A stretch of DNA of 6,746 nucleotides, taken from NCBI GenBank assembly GCA_009783605.1, contig WRDE01000113.1:1-6746 (forward strand). Reading direction: 5' to 3'. Both the position numbers and the translations under genes were made by a program. Source of the stretch: Oscillospiraceae bacterium. Lineage in GTDB: Bacteria > Bacillota > Clostridia > Oscillospirales > Acutalibacteraceae. Below the pieces are notes generated by a model, which did no database searches, was not told where the DNA came from, and was given only the letters and a program-made list of their open reading frames with translations. This document shows positions 1 to 5,897 of the stretch, piece after piece; position 1 is the first letter of the stretch, and each line of letters opens with the position of its first letter.

Positions 1-1
1 G

Positions 2-1135
2 AAACCCGGCCAGCTGGCGGAATTCAACGGTGAGCTTGCCTACCAGAGCTACCGCGGGCGCAACAACGCGCTGGGCATCGACATCTACCGCCAGATCCGG
101 CATATCCAACAGCGGCTCTGCTATTTTTCGCCCAGTGAGTTAGTCTGGTTCGGCTGTGAGCATCTGCCGTATGGCTTCAGCGATTTCACCCGGTTGCCGG
201 ATGAATCCGACGGTATCTTTTTCGAGACGCCCGCCGACGGGACGCCGGGGATTTATGTAGGCCGGATCCCGCCTTACGTCGGCACCCTCAACCCCGGCTG
301 GGACCCGGCTCTGCCGGAGCGGCGGGGGTTGGATATGGCTGCGGCGATGCGGGACGCATTAAAACATGATTCGGCGCTGGATCAAAAATGGGAAATAAAC
401 ATCCCGCAATTGCCGCCCCCGCCCGACGGCGGGCGCAGACAGCAGGCGCGTTTTGTTGGCGGCGCCGATTCCAATTTCTACCGGGTGCTGGGGCTGGCCG
501 GAGTGCACTTCACCGCCGGCGGCGGTGCCGCCATTATCGACGCGGCGTCCGCCGGCGCCGAAAGAGCGAAAGCGGTCATGGACGAGATCACCGCCGGCGG
601 CGGGACGGCGCTGGTGCTGATAGACCGCCCGGAAGCGGCGGCCGCGGCCAACCGGTGGCTGTCGGCCCCGGTAGAGCTGACCGGCTATTCCGCCACGATG
701 CTGCGGCGGGAGGGCGGACACAGCTGGGTGGATTCGCTGGCCGCCCGGACTATGTATACCGCCGAAGCGGAGGACAGACACATCACGCATTACGCCATGT
801 CCGGCGCGCTGATCGACCGGGCGCAGATACTGCTGGCCGGCTCCCCCACCGACTGGTCGCTGTTCAACGATGTGCCGGAATCCGCCAAATGCGGCGCGGT
901 GGTGATGGCGGAGCAGTGCCGGGCGGTCCGGTCCGGCGCGGCGCTGGCGGTTGCACCGTATAACGGCGGGTATATAGCGGTCACCACTATACGGGCGGTA
1001 ATGACAAAAGAACACATCGGATTCTGGCATCTGCTGTTGAAAAATATGGGATTTGAAGCCGGCGAAGCGCGGCCGGTCCCGGCGGACGGCGGGATTAGGG
1101 AGCATGATTTGTTGTTAAATGGGCCGGTGAGCTGA
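2..1135 (+). CDS. C-terminal part of a large, probably glycoside hydrolase 2-like protein (5' end outside window)
   Basis: The frame is open from the first bases of the window to the TGA at 1133-1135, about 377 residues, so the gene starts upstream. An internal TTG at 194 is not the real start, because in-frame coding with the same composition continues before it. Early visible motifs are YRGRNNALGIDIYRQIRHIQ, then WFGCEHLPYGFSDF, then TLNPGWDPALPERRG. From memory these resemble the C-terminal part of large clostridial and Paenibacillus proteins annotated as glycoside hydrolase family 2 or beta-galactosidase-like. The remainder (FYRVLGLAGVHF, an alpha/beta pattern with GGGTALVLIDRP) looks like a Rossmann- or glutamine-amidotransferase-like accessory fold. 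No catalytic residues can be placed because the N-terminal part is missing. The gene is GC-rich with Ala/Gly-rich coding like the phoH operon. It converges on the next gene with a 68 bp gap that shows no strong terminator. The family assignment is tentative; coding status is near certain. Confidence 0.8.
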   Translation, partial: KPGQLAEFNGELAYQSYRGRNNALGIDIYRQIRHIQQRLCYFSPSELVWFGCEHLPYGFSDFTRLPDESDGIFFETPADGTPGIYVGRIPPYVGTLNPGWDPALPERRGLDMAAAMRDALKHDSALDQKWEINIPQLPPPPDGGRRQQARFVGGADSNFYRVLGLAGVHFTAGGGAAIIDAASAGAERAKAVMDEITAGGGTALVLIDRPEAAAAANRWLSAPVELTGYSATMLRREGGHSWVDSLAARTMYTAEAEDRHITHYAMSGALIDRAQILLAGSPTDWSLFNDVPESAKCGAVVMAEQCRAVRSGAALAVAPYNGGYIAVTTIRAVMTKEHIGFWHLLLKNMGFEAGEARPVPADGGIREHDLLLNGPVS

Positions 1136-1203
1136 AATTCAGTTATCGACACGTTTTCCCGCCGCTGACTCTGGTGAGATTGAGCTATGTTGTCAGAGGG
1201 AAT

Positions 1204-3033
1204 TTAGTAATAATTCAATAAATTAGTATAAAAGTTTTGTCCGGATATTGAATCGAAATTTTTAAAATAGGATTCAGCATATGAGCCTTTAACCACATAG
1301 ACTTTTTCTAACGCAGGCCACGGAACATAATCATAACTAAAAGAAAAATTTGAGTAATATGTTTTTGTTTTAAATGTTACTTCACCTATTGGAGACGTGA
1401 GCTCAAGAACTTCTATTGTAGGTTCAATTGACGTAACACTAACGGGTATTTTTATTGTTTTTAACTTTGGATAGTTAGAATTATAAAGCTCAAAAGCACT
1501 TTCTTTAATTGTTTGTACACCATTTTGCAGTTCAATGGATTCTAACAATTCACAATAACGAAATGCAGATTTACCAATAACTTTGACACTGCCTGGAATA
1601 ATTAAATTTTGAATTGTTTTATTCCATTCAAAAGCTTTATCGGCAATAGCTATAACCGGATAACCAAACATTGTCGATGGAATTGTTAAGTTTGCAGAAG
1701 CATATTTATTCCCGGTAATAGTGATTTGATTATTTGATAAAATATAATCAAATCCTTGCGGCAATACATTGAGGGTATCGCTGTTGCTGTCGGACAAACA
1801 ATCTGGATATTGTTGAACAAATCCACCAGCAGAATAAGAAGTTATTTCCGCTTTGAGGTTATATGTTGCAATTTGGCTGTTTTCAGGAATATTTGCCAGT
1901 TTAAATGTTAGATAAAGAATTTTTTGCCCTCCATCTCCTATAGGAGATGTATTCATATTTCCTGCAACATACTTATTATAAGAAATACCGTCAATTGTTG
2001 TTTGTCCTGATTTTGTAATCGAAGCATTTGGAAGGGCAACAGGGTTACCAGATTGATAATAACTGCTTTCAATGTAATCCATATTTACTTGACTATAAAA
2101 AGTCAGTTCATTAATATAACATTTGTCGCCTAAACCAGCTTGATCATTTATTTGAATACTATATGTTATTGTAATCGAGCTGCCTGATATACCGGCGGGA
2201 ATTTTTTTATCCCAAAAAGACCAATTGTTTATATTCTCTGTTTGCCCATTTGCTTTAATTTGAGCGGAATCTGGGGATACATATAAGTAAATATTTGCAA
2301 ACGGACCATCTCTCACCAAAACATCACAATAATAAGAATATCCGCCCACATTGGTTTTTACAGTTATTCGTGCATTTCCGGGCGACAGTCCGATAACCAA
2401 TCCGCTTTGGCTTACAAATGCCACATCGGGATTATTAGAACTCCATGTTACCGATCTATCGCTGGCATCCGCAGGTGTTACCGTGGCAACTAACTGTCTT
2501 GTTTTTCCGACATATAAATCTATTCCTTCTTTTGCTCCGCCCACATCAAGAGTGACTCCTGTAGGCGGATTCGGAATATTCCCGCTGGGTTCGGTTGATT
2601 CTGTTGTTGCAGATGTCGATTCAGTTGATGTAGTCACCGGCTCGGTTGATGCTGCTGTTGCAAATGTCGATTCGGTCGGTGTAGTTGTCGGCTCGGTCGA
2701 TGTTGCTGTTGCGGATGTTGGTTCCGTCGGATATTCCGCGTCAGGGAATTCTGTTACCTTCCCCACCAAATACTGCAAAATCAACCGGGCGCTGGTTATG
2801 CTCACCCCGTTTCCGTCCACGTCGGCGGTGGCCAGCTGCGTCTCGTTCAGGATGATTTTGCCGACCAAATGCTGCAAGACCAGCCGGGCGTCTTCGATAT
2901 CCACCTTGCCGTTGCCGCTGACGTCGCCGAGAACGGCCTCCTCCTGCGCCCGGACGGGCTGTATCACGGTAAAAATACCGGTGAATACCGCCAGTATCAA
3001 CGCGATACAAAAGATTTGCTTCGCCTTTTTCAT
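1204..3033 (-). CDS. Secreted modular protein: dockerin-like repeats, Ig-like (BIG2) domain and BspA-type leucine-rich repeats
   Basis: This is a 609-residue exported surface or extracellular protein. The start at 3033 is chosen because GGGAGG lies just upstream and a signal peptide follows at once (KK, hydrophobic residues 7-24, cleavage likely after VRA at 29). A longer frame to 3141 would add residues encoded by the palindrome upstream. Residues 34-59 and 68-92 are two dockerin/EF-hand-like repeats (DVSGNGKVDIEDARLVLQ; DVDGNGVSITSARLILQ). The second lacks one loop residue and the final loop Asp. Residues 102-152 are a Thr/Ser/Glu/Pro linker made of 17-residue repeats. Residues 158-246 form a BIG2 Ig-like domain (TPADASDRSVTWSSNNPDVA). 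About 247-425 is unrecognised. From about 428 come BspA/LRR_5-type repeats (IPSTMFGYPVIAIADKAF, IPGSVKVIGKSAF). It probably takes part in adhesion or extracellular complex assembly; no enzyme domain is visible. Codons before the linker are GC-rich, whereas those after it are AT-rich. Confidence 0.9.
   Translation of the reverse strand: MKKAKQIFCIALILAVFTGIFTVIQPVRAQEEAVLGDVSGNGKVDIEDARLVLQHLVGKIILNETQLATADVDGNGVSITSARLILQYLVGKVTEFPDAEYPTEPTSATATSTEPTTTPTESTFATAASTEPVTTSTESTSATTESTEPSGNIPNPPTGVTLDVGGAKEGIDLYVGKTRQLVATVTPADASDRSVTWSSNNPDVAFVSQSGLVIGLSPGNARITVKTNVGGYSYYCDVLVRDGPFANIYLYVSPDSAQIKANGQTENINNWSFWDKKIPAGISGSSITITYSIQINDQAGLGDKCYINELTFYSQVNMDYIESSYYQSGNPVALPNASITKSGQTTIDGISYNKYVAGNMNTSPIGDGGQKILYLTFKLANIPENSQIATYNLKAEITSYSAGGFVQQYPDCLSDSNSDTLNVLPQGFDYILSNNQITITGNKYASANLTIPSTMFGYPVIAIADKAFEWNKTIQNLIIPGSVKVIGKSAFRYCELLESIELQNGVQTIKESAFELYNSNYPKLKTIKIPVSVTSIEPTIEVLELTSPIGEVTFKTKTYYSNFSFSYDYVPWPALEKVYVVKGSYAESYFKNFDSISGQNFYTNLLNYY
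2588..2730 (-). repeat. Tandem 51-bp repeats encoding the Thr-rich linker
   Basis: There are two full imperfect 51-bp units (2588-2638, 2639-2689) and most of a third (2690-2730). Each encodes a 17-residue unit of the pattern STEP-TT-TES-ATA. The repeat length is a multiple of three, so copy-number change by slippage would only lengthen or shorten the linker between the dockerin-like and Ig-like domains. Third-base differences between units indicate that the array is not brand new. Confidence 0.8.
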
Positions 3034-3065
3034 AACCTTTTCCTCCCAACATACATAGAATATCA

Positions 3066-3121
3066 GAGCCGCCAGCCGGGGTGCCCGCGCGCTGCGGATA
3101 CGCCCCCCCAGCTGACGGCTC
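3066..3121 (-). repeat. GC-rich 56-bp palindrome (copy A)
   Basis: The arms GAGCCGCCAGC and GCTGACGGCTC pair to form a strong stem around a GC-rich interior (CCGCAGCGCGCGGG on the minus strand). A related sequence occurs at 6124-6180, in the same place relative to the RNA element. There is no U tract after it, so it is not a standard Rho-independent terminator. It lies between the terminator of RNA copy A and the start of the dockerin gene. It may be an RNA hairpin in a leader, a REP-like repeat or a recombination target. Confidence 0.75.
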
Positions 3122-3131
3122 CTGTCAGCGC

Positions 3132-3165
3132 AAAAAAACACACAGGGATCATAACACCCCGTGTG
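3132..3165 (-). terminator. Rho-independent terminator of RNA copy A
   Basis: Read on the minus strand, the stem CACACGGGG pairs with CCCTGTGTG (9 bp including one G-U) around an 8-nt loop, followed by seven T. The equivalent hairpin at 6082-6115 differs at one stem position, where C-G here is U-G there, so pairing is kept. The phoH-ybeY-amidase operon has no good terminator after its last gene, so this one may also end that transcript. Confidence 0.85.
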
Positions 3166-3376
3166 TTTGAAAATTCAAACGATAACAAACCTGAGATTGA
3201 CGGCACTGTGTATGGCATGGTATACTGAGGGGGCCAAAGTGCCGGGAATTCCGGTTGTTTTGGGGTGGTCTCGTCACCTTTGAAACAGGGCGTGGATGGT
3301 TCCAGCATCTGCGCCTGCCTTGGCATTTCTTTGACTGCCAGGAGCCTGACAGAAAACTGTCGTTTTCTGCCTCAGC
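3132..3376 (-). ncRNA. Predicted structured RNA, copy A (about 245 nt), unrecognised family
   Basis: The boundaries are inferred from the -10 box at 3383-3388 and the terminator T tract at 3132-3138. The sequence aligns along its length with the plus-strand element at 5898-6115; by eye roughly three-quarters or more of the bases match. Paired segments shared by both copies are: a long-range stem 3318-3324 with 3233-3239 (GCCAAGG with CTTTGGC, one G-U); inside it a hairpin GATG/CATC, a hairpin GTTTC/GAGAC and a hairpin CCGG/CCGG; then GTTTGA/TCAAAC just before the terminator. Copy A has about 22 extra bases near its 5' end that form their own hairpin (AGAAAAC/GTTTTCT, 3351-3368). It may be a free small RNA or the leader of the dockerin protein mRNA. 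The strand and existence of a transcript are inference from promoter, terminator and conserved pairing. Confidence 0.65.
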
Positions 3377-3382
3377 AATGTC

Positions 3383-3411
3383 ATTATATCACAGCGAAAA
3401 ATAAAAATCCA
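3383..3411 (-). promoter_or_regulatory. Extended -10 sigma-A promoter for RNA copy A
   Basis: On the minus strand the -10 is a perfect TATAAT (3383-3388) preceded by TGA, giving the extended form TGnTATAAT. A 17-bp spacer leads to a weak -35, TGGATT (3406-3411). The -10 region, in context CTGTGATATAATGACATTGCTG, is conserved with copy B although flanking DNA beyond it is not. The predicted transcription start is about 3376. Confidence 0.75.
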
Positions 3412-3443
3412 TAATTATTTTAAAAATTTATTAATTTTTTTTA

Positions 3444-4175
3444 TTATCTCAAATTATCGTCCATTATCCGCTCCCAGTCAAACAATTCCCCCGGATCCGG
3501 CTTGGACAGATTGTATTCATCGTGCCCCAGAATATGCGCCCGGTCAAACAGCACGCCGGGGTGGCGGGCGCGGATATCCGCGATCAGCCGCGCCAGCGAT
3601 TGGTATTGCTCATCGGTAAACCCGATATCGGTCGGGTCCAGCCGGTCATATTCCTCCGCTGACAGGTACTGGCTCATCTCCTGCCGGGTCCCGATTCCCA
3701 TCAGCTCGACGCCGACCGCATACCGGTTCATCTTGTTGGTATACTGCTCGTCCCCCGCCCAGCTCCCAGGCCCGGCGTGCCAGGCTACCCTGTCCTCCGG
3801 CACCAACCGGATGATTTCCCCGTCTCGGGCGATCAGGTAATGAGACGAAATCTCGGCATCGAGAAAGATCTGTCGGATCAGACCGGCGTCAAAGGGGTTC
3901 TCCCGGTGGTTGGTGACCGCGCTGATGAAATGGATCACGATGTGGGTGATCGCCTCCTCCCGCGGGTCGGACAGGTCCTCCGGCAGCAGGTTTTCGGTGA
4001 TCGGCAATGGCGGCGCAGTGGGAGCGGTTGTGGGGGCGGAAGTTGAGGCGGTCGTCGGAGTGGTGTCCGGGATTTCGGAGGCGGAGGAAGCGCAGCCGGA
4101 CAGCAGTACTATGAAAATAGCCATGAAAATCAACCTCCGGAAGCGGAGGTTGTCTGTTTTTTGCGGATGGGTCAT
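3444..4175 (-). CDS. N-acetylmuramoyl-L-alanine amidase lipoprotein (Amidase_2/PGRP fold)
   Basis: This 243-residue lipoprotein is predicted to cleave the bond between N-acetylmuramic acid and L-alanine in peptidoglycan. The start at 4175 is chosen because AAAGGAG lies upstream and a lipoprotein signal follows: basic residues 11-14, a hydrophobic stretch, and lipobox LSGC with Cys28 to be lipidated. A Thr/Pro/Ala-rich linker spans about 37-58. The amidase domain covers about 74-240. Probable zinc ligands are His82 (IVIHF), His218 (LGHDEYN) and Asp227 (KPDPG). Lys225, two residues before the Asp, matches the catalytic Lys position of T7 lysozyme-type amidases. SSHYLI and AWHAG are also typical. 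No SH3 or LysM binding domain is present, so the lipid anchor and linker should hold the enzyme near the wall. It is third in the phoH-ybeY operon, 23 bp after ybeY. Substrate is inferred from family only. Confidence 0.92.
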   Translation of the reverse strand: MTHPQKTDNLRFRRLIFMAIFIVLLSGCASSASEIPDTTPTTASTSAPTTAPTAPPLPITENLLPEDLSDPREEAITHIVIHFISAVTNHRENPFDAGLIRQIFLDAEISSHYLIARDGEIIRLVPEDRVAWHAGPGSWAGDEQYTNKMNRYAVGVELMGIGTRQEMSQYLSAEEYDRLDPTDIGFTDEQYQSLARLIADIRARHPGVLFDRAHILGHDEYNLSKPDPGELFDWERIMDDNLR

Positions 4176-4198
4176 GGGGTAAGCTCCTTTATAGTCGG

Positions 4199-4702
4199 TC
4201 AATACCAATTCAACACATAACTTTCGCCCCGGGGCAATCCCAGCTGGTTCATCACCAATTCCTCCTGTTCCCGCATCCGGACGGCTTGCCATCCGCCCTG
4301 GACATGGTCGTGTCCCAGCAGGTGCAGCATCGCGTGGACGGTCAGATACCCGATCTCCCGCTGCAGCGTATGTCCGTACAGTTCGGCCTGCTCCACCGCC
4401 CGTTCGATCGAAAGGACAATATCCCCCAGCATCTTGGCGCCGGTGACCGGATTGGCGTCGTAATTTCCGTTTTCTCCCAGCGGAAAAGAAAGCACATCGG
4501 TGATGTCGTCGATTTTCCGCTGTTCCCGGTTGATCTGGCGCATCTGGGCATTATCCACCAACACAATATCCACCTCAGCCGGCCAGTGACAGTCCTCGGC
4601 GGCCAGCACCGCGTGGAGACAGCGGCGCATCAGCAGCCGGATCCCGGTCGGTATTTTCACGGTTTTTTGCCGGTTGTCAATAGCGACTTTGGTTTTTTCC
4701 AT
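4199..4702 (-). CDS. ybeY: Endoribonuclease YbeY (16S rRNA maturation and ribosome quality control)
   Basis: This is a 167-residue cytoplasmic zinc-dependent endoribonuclease of the UPF0054 family, close to the usual 150-170 residues. The hallmark zinc motif HAMLHLLGHDH is present with ligands His123, His127 and His133. The conserved substrate-binding region INREQRKIDDITDVLSFP carries Arg59, equivalent to the key Arg of the E. coli enzyme. In the family it works in 3' end maturation of 16S rRNA and in ribosome quality control. The start at 4702 (MEKTKVAIDN) is preferred because AAAGGA lies at a suitable distance; it overlaps the end of phoH by 26 bp. An upstream ATG at 4747 would add 15 residues with no family-like content. 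Overlap implies translational coupling with phoH. Confidence 0.96.
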   Translation of the reverse strand: MEKTKVAIDNRQKTVKIPTGIRLLMRRCLHAVLAAEDCHWPAEVDIVLVDNAQMRQINREQRKIDDITDVLSFPLGENGNYDANPVTGAKMLGDIVLSIERAVEQAELYGHTLQREIGYLTVHAMLHLLGHDHVQGGWQAVRMREQEELVMNQLGLPRGESYVLNWY

Positions 4703-5678
4703 AGGGCTTGTCCTTTCTCCGCTCCTCCGCCCGGTGATATTTTTCATAGGCGTTGATCACCGACTGCACTAACTTGTGCCGGACCACGTCCTTGTCGGTG
4801 AAGGTACAGATGGCGATATCCTCGATATTCTTGAGCACCTTGACCGCCTCTTTTAATCCGCTGATTTTTCCGTCCGGCAGATCAATCTGGGTGATATCGC
4901 CGTTGATAACCATCCGGGAATTGAACCCGAGCCGGGTCAGGAACATCTTCATCTGCTCCGGAGAGGTATTCTGCGCCTCGTCGAGGATGATAAAGGAATC
5001 GTCTAACGTCCGGCCCCGCATATATGCCAGCGGCGCGATCTCAATATTGCCGCGTTCGAGATATTTCTGGTAGCTCTCGGTGCCGAGCATATCAAACAGC
5101 GCGTCGTAGAGCGGCCGGAGATAGGGATCCACCTTTGACTGCAGATCCCCCGGCAGAAACCCTAACTTTTCTCCGGCCTCCACCGCCGGCCGGGTCAGCA
5201 CGATCCGGTTGACCTCCTTGGCCCGGAACGCCCGGACCGCCATCGCCACCGCCAGATAGGTCTTGCCGGTGCCGGCCGGCCCGACGCCGAGGGTGATGGT
5301 ATGGCTTTTGATCGATTCGGTATATTTTTTTTGCCCCAGTGTCTTGGGCTTGATCGGCCGGCCCTTGGCGGTCAGACAGATGCTGTCCGACCCTAACTGC
5401 GGCAGCTCCTCGTCGCCGCCCTCGTCGACTAACATCAGCACATACCGCACATTCTGCTCGCCTAACTGCTCGCCGCGGTTGATCAGCTGCAGCAGCCCCT
5501 GCAGCGCCCGGACCGCCTTCGCCACCGCCTCCGGTTCGCCGCTGACCTTGAGATCGGTGCCGCGGGACAGCACGTCCACGCCGTAATGCCGCTTGACCTG
5601 TTCAATATTTTCATCAAAACTGCCGAACAGTGAAACCACCTGCTCCATCCGGTCGACATTGAGGATTTGTTCGGTCAT
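4677..5678 (-). CDS. phoH: PhoH family ATPase
   Basis: This 333-residue cytoplasmic P-loop ATPase is of normal length for the bacterial PhoH/YbeZ family. Residues about 1-65 form the small N-terminal KH-like domain (VSGEPEAVAKAVRALQ). Walker A is GPAGTGKT at 133-140 and Walker B is FIILDEAQ at 229-236, with the family blocks LTRPAVEAGEKLGFLPGDL (from 161) and TRLGFNSRMVINGDITQIDL downstream. The family is linked to RNA metabolism and commonly sits beside ybeY, as here. The ATG at 5678 has GGGAG seven bases upstream and begins at the expected N-terminus. It is the first gene of the operon, with its promoter at 5739-5767 and a short leader containing a perfect inverted repeat. The enzymatic role beyond ATP hydrolysis is not shown by the sequence. 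Confidence 0.96.
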   Translation of the reverse strand: MTEQILNVDRMEQVVSLFGSFDENIEQVKRHYGVDVLSRGTDLKVSGEPEAVAKAVRALQGLLQLINRGEQLGEQNVRYVLMLVDEGGDEELPQLGSDSICLTAKGRPIKPKTLGQKKYTESIKSHTITLGVGPAGTGKTYLAVAMAVRAFRAKEVNRIVLTRPAVEAGEKLGFLPGDLQSKVDPYLRPLYDALFDMLGTESYQKYLERGNIEIAPLAYMRGRTLDDSFIILDEAQNTSPEQMKMFLTRLGFNSRMVINGDITQIDLPDGKISGLKEAVKVLKNIEDIAICTFTDKDVVRHKLVQSVINAYEKYHRAEERRKDKPYGKNQSRY

Positions 5679-5703
5679 AGAATACTCCCTTTTTCAGAAT
5701 TGT

Positions 5704-5729
5704 AACTTGCAAATGGCAAATTGCAAGTT
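5704..5729 (-). promoter_or_regulatory. Perfect inverted repeat in the phoH leader
   Basis: AACTTGCAA (5704-5712) and TTGCAAGTT (5721-5729) are perfect 9-bp arms around an 8-base loop. With transcription predicted from about 5732, the hairpin would form the very 5' end of the phoH mRNA, well before the GGGAG ribosome binding site. There is no T tract, so it is not a terminator. It could stabilise the 5' end or be an operator for a dimeric repressor just downstream of the start site. Confidence 0.6.
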
Positions 5730-5738
5730 TATTTTTAT

Positions 5739-5767
5739 ATTATATCACTAAAATATTTTTTTGTCAT
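5739..5767 (-). promoter_or_regulatory. Strong sigma-A promoter of the phoH-ybeY-amidase operon
   Basis: On the minus strand the -35 is ATGACA (5762-5767; five of six match TTGACA), the spacer is 17 bp, and the -10 is TATAAT (5739-5744) with the TGn extension. The predicted start near 5732 gives a leader of about 53 nt to the phoH ATG. Confidence 0.8.
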
Positions 5768-5770
5768 TGA

Positions 5771-5791
5771 GCAATTTAGACAAAAAATTGC
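5771..5791. repeat. Short inverted repeat just upstream of the phoH promoter
   Basis: GCAATTT (5771-5777) and AAATTGC (5785-5791) are 7-bp arms adjacent to the -35 box. The word AAATTGCA occurs both here (5785-5792) and in the leader repeat (5718-5725), so the two sites may bind the same factor. This could equally be chance in AT-rich DNA. Confidence 0.3.
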
Positions 5792-5862
5792 AGGGTGCTT
5801 TGGTGATATGAGAAAGTATCGGGGATTTTTGAGGATGATGGAAAGTTTAAGTAAAAATTTTC

Positions 5863-5891
5863 TTGCTTTTTTCTTTTATCTGTGATACACT
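5863..5891 (+). promoter_or_regulatory. Extended -10 sigma-A promoter for RNA copy B
   Basis: The -35 is TTGCTT (5863-5868), the spacer is 17 bp, and the -10 is TACACT (5886-5891) preceded by TGA, matching the TGn extension. The CTGTGATA and CATTGCTG flanks are shared with the copy A promoter. The predicted start is about 5898, divergent from the phoH promoter. Confidence 0.7.
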
Positions 5892-5897
5892 GTCATT

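Larger units (their letters stand above)
3066..3411 (-). repeat. Long inverted repeat, copy A (promoter + RNA + terminator + palindrome)
   Basis: The whole stretch matches the reverse complement of 5863-6180, from the promoter -10 region through the RNA and terminator to the end of the palindrome. The two copies face each other's backs across the 2.3 kb amidase-ybeY-phoH operon. Indels between them are single bases, a triplet or two, and the 22-base hairpin insertion. No clear target-site duplication or transposase is seen. Confidence 0.85.

Noticed and set aside
359..1105. A 248-codon open frame on the minus strand opposite the first gene.
   Set aside because: It is Arg/Gly/His-rich, typical of the antisense of a GC-rich gene, with no recognisable domain. 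The plus-strand frame continues from outside the window.
1136..1203. Short CTCTG/CAGAG pairing in the gap between the two convergent genes, considered as a terminator.
   Set aside because: The stem is only about five base pairs with a large loop and no T tract on either strand.
2351..3058. A long open frame of 235 codons on the plus strand opposite the dockerin gene.
   Set aside because: It is a shadow of the Thr-rich linker and dockerin coding sequence, with a Val/Asp/Ser repeat composition that mirrors the minus-strand repeats. The minus-strand gene has a signal peptide, domains and a ribosome binding site.
3066..3121. The palindrome considered as an integron attC site.
   Set aside because: The size fits, but no GTTRRRY/RYYYAAC core boxes are seen at the arm ends, and no integrase is in the window.
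3063..3326. An open frame over RNA copy A (minus strand, containing CFKGDETTPK and IPVCFF) partly resembles the matching frame over copy B.
   Set aside because: In copy B the frame has an in-frame TAG, and single-base indels shift it. There is no ribosome binding site, and the similarity follows from the DNA repeat itself. The promoter, terminator and conserved stems fit an RNA better.
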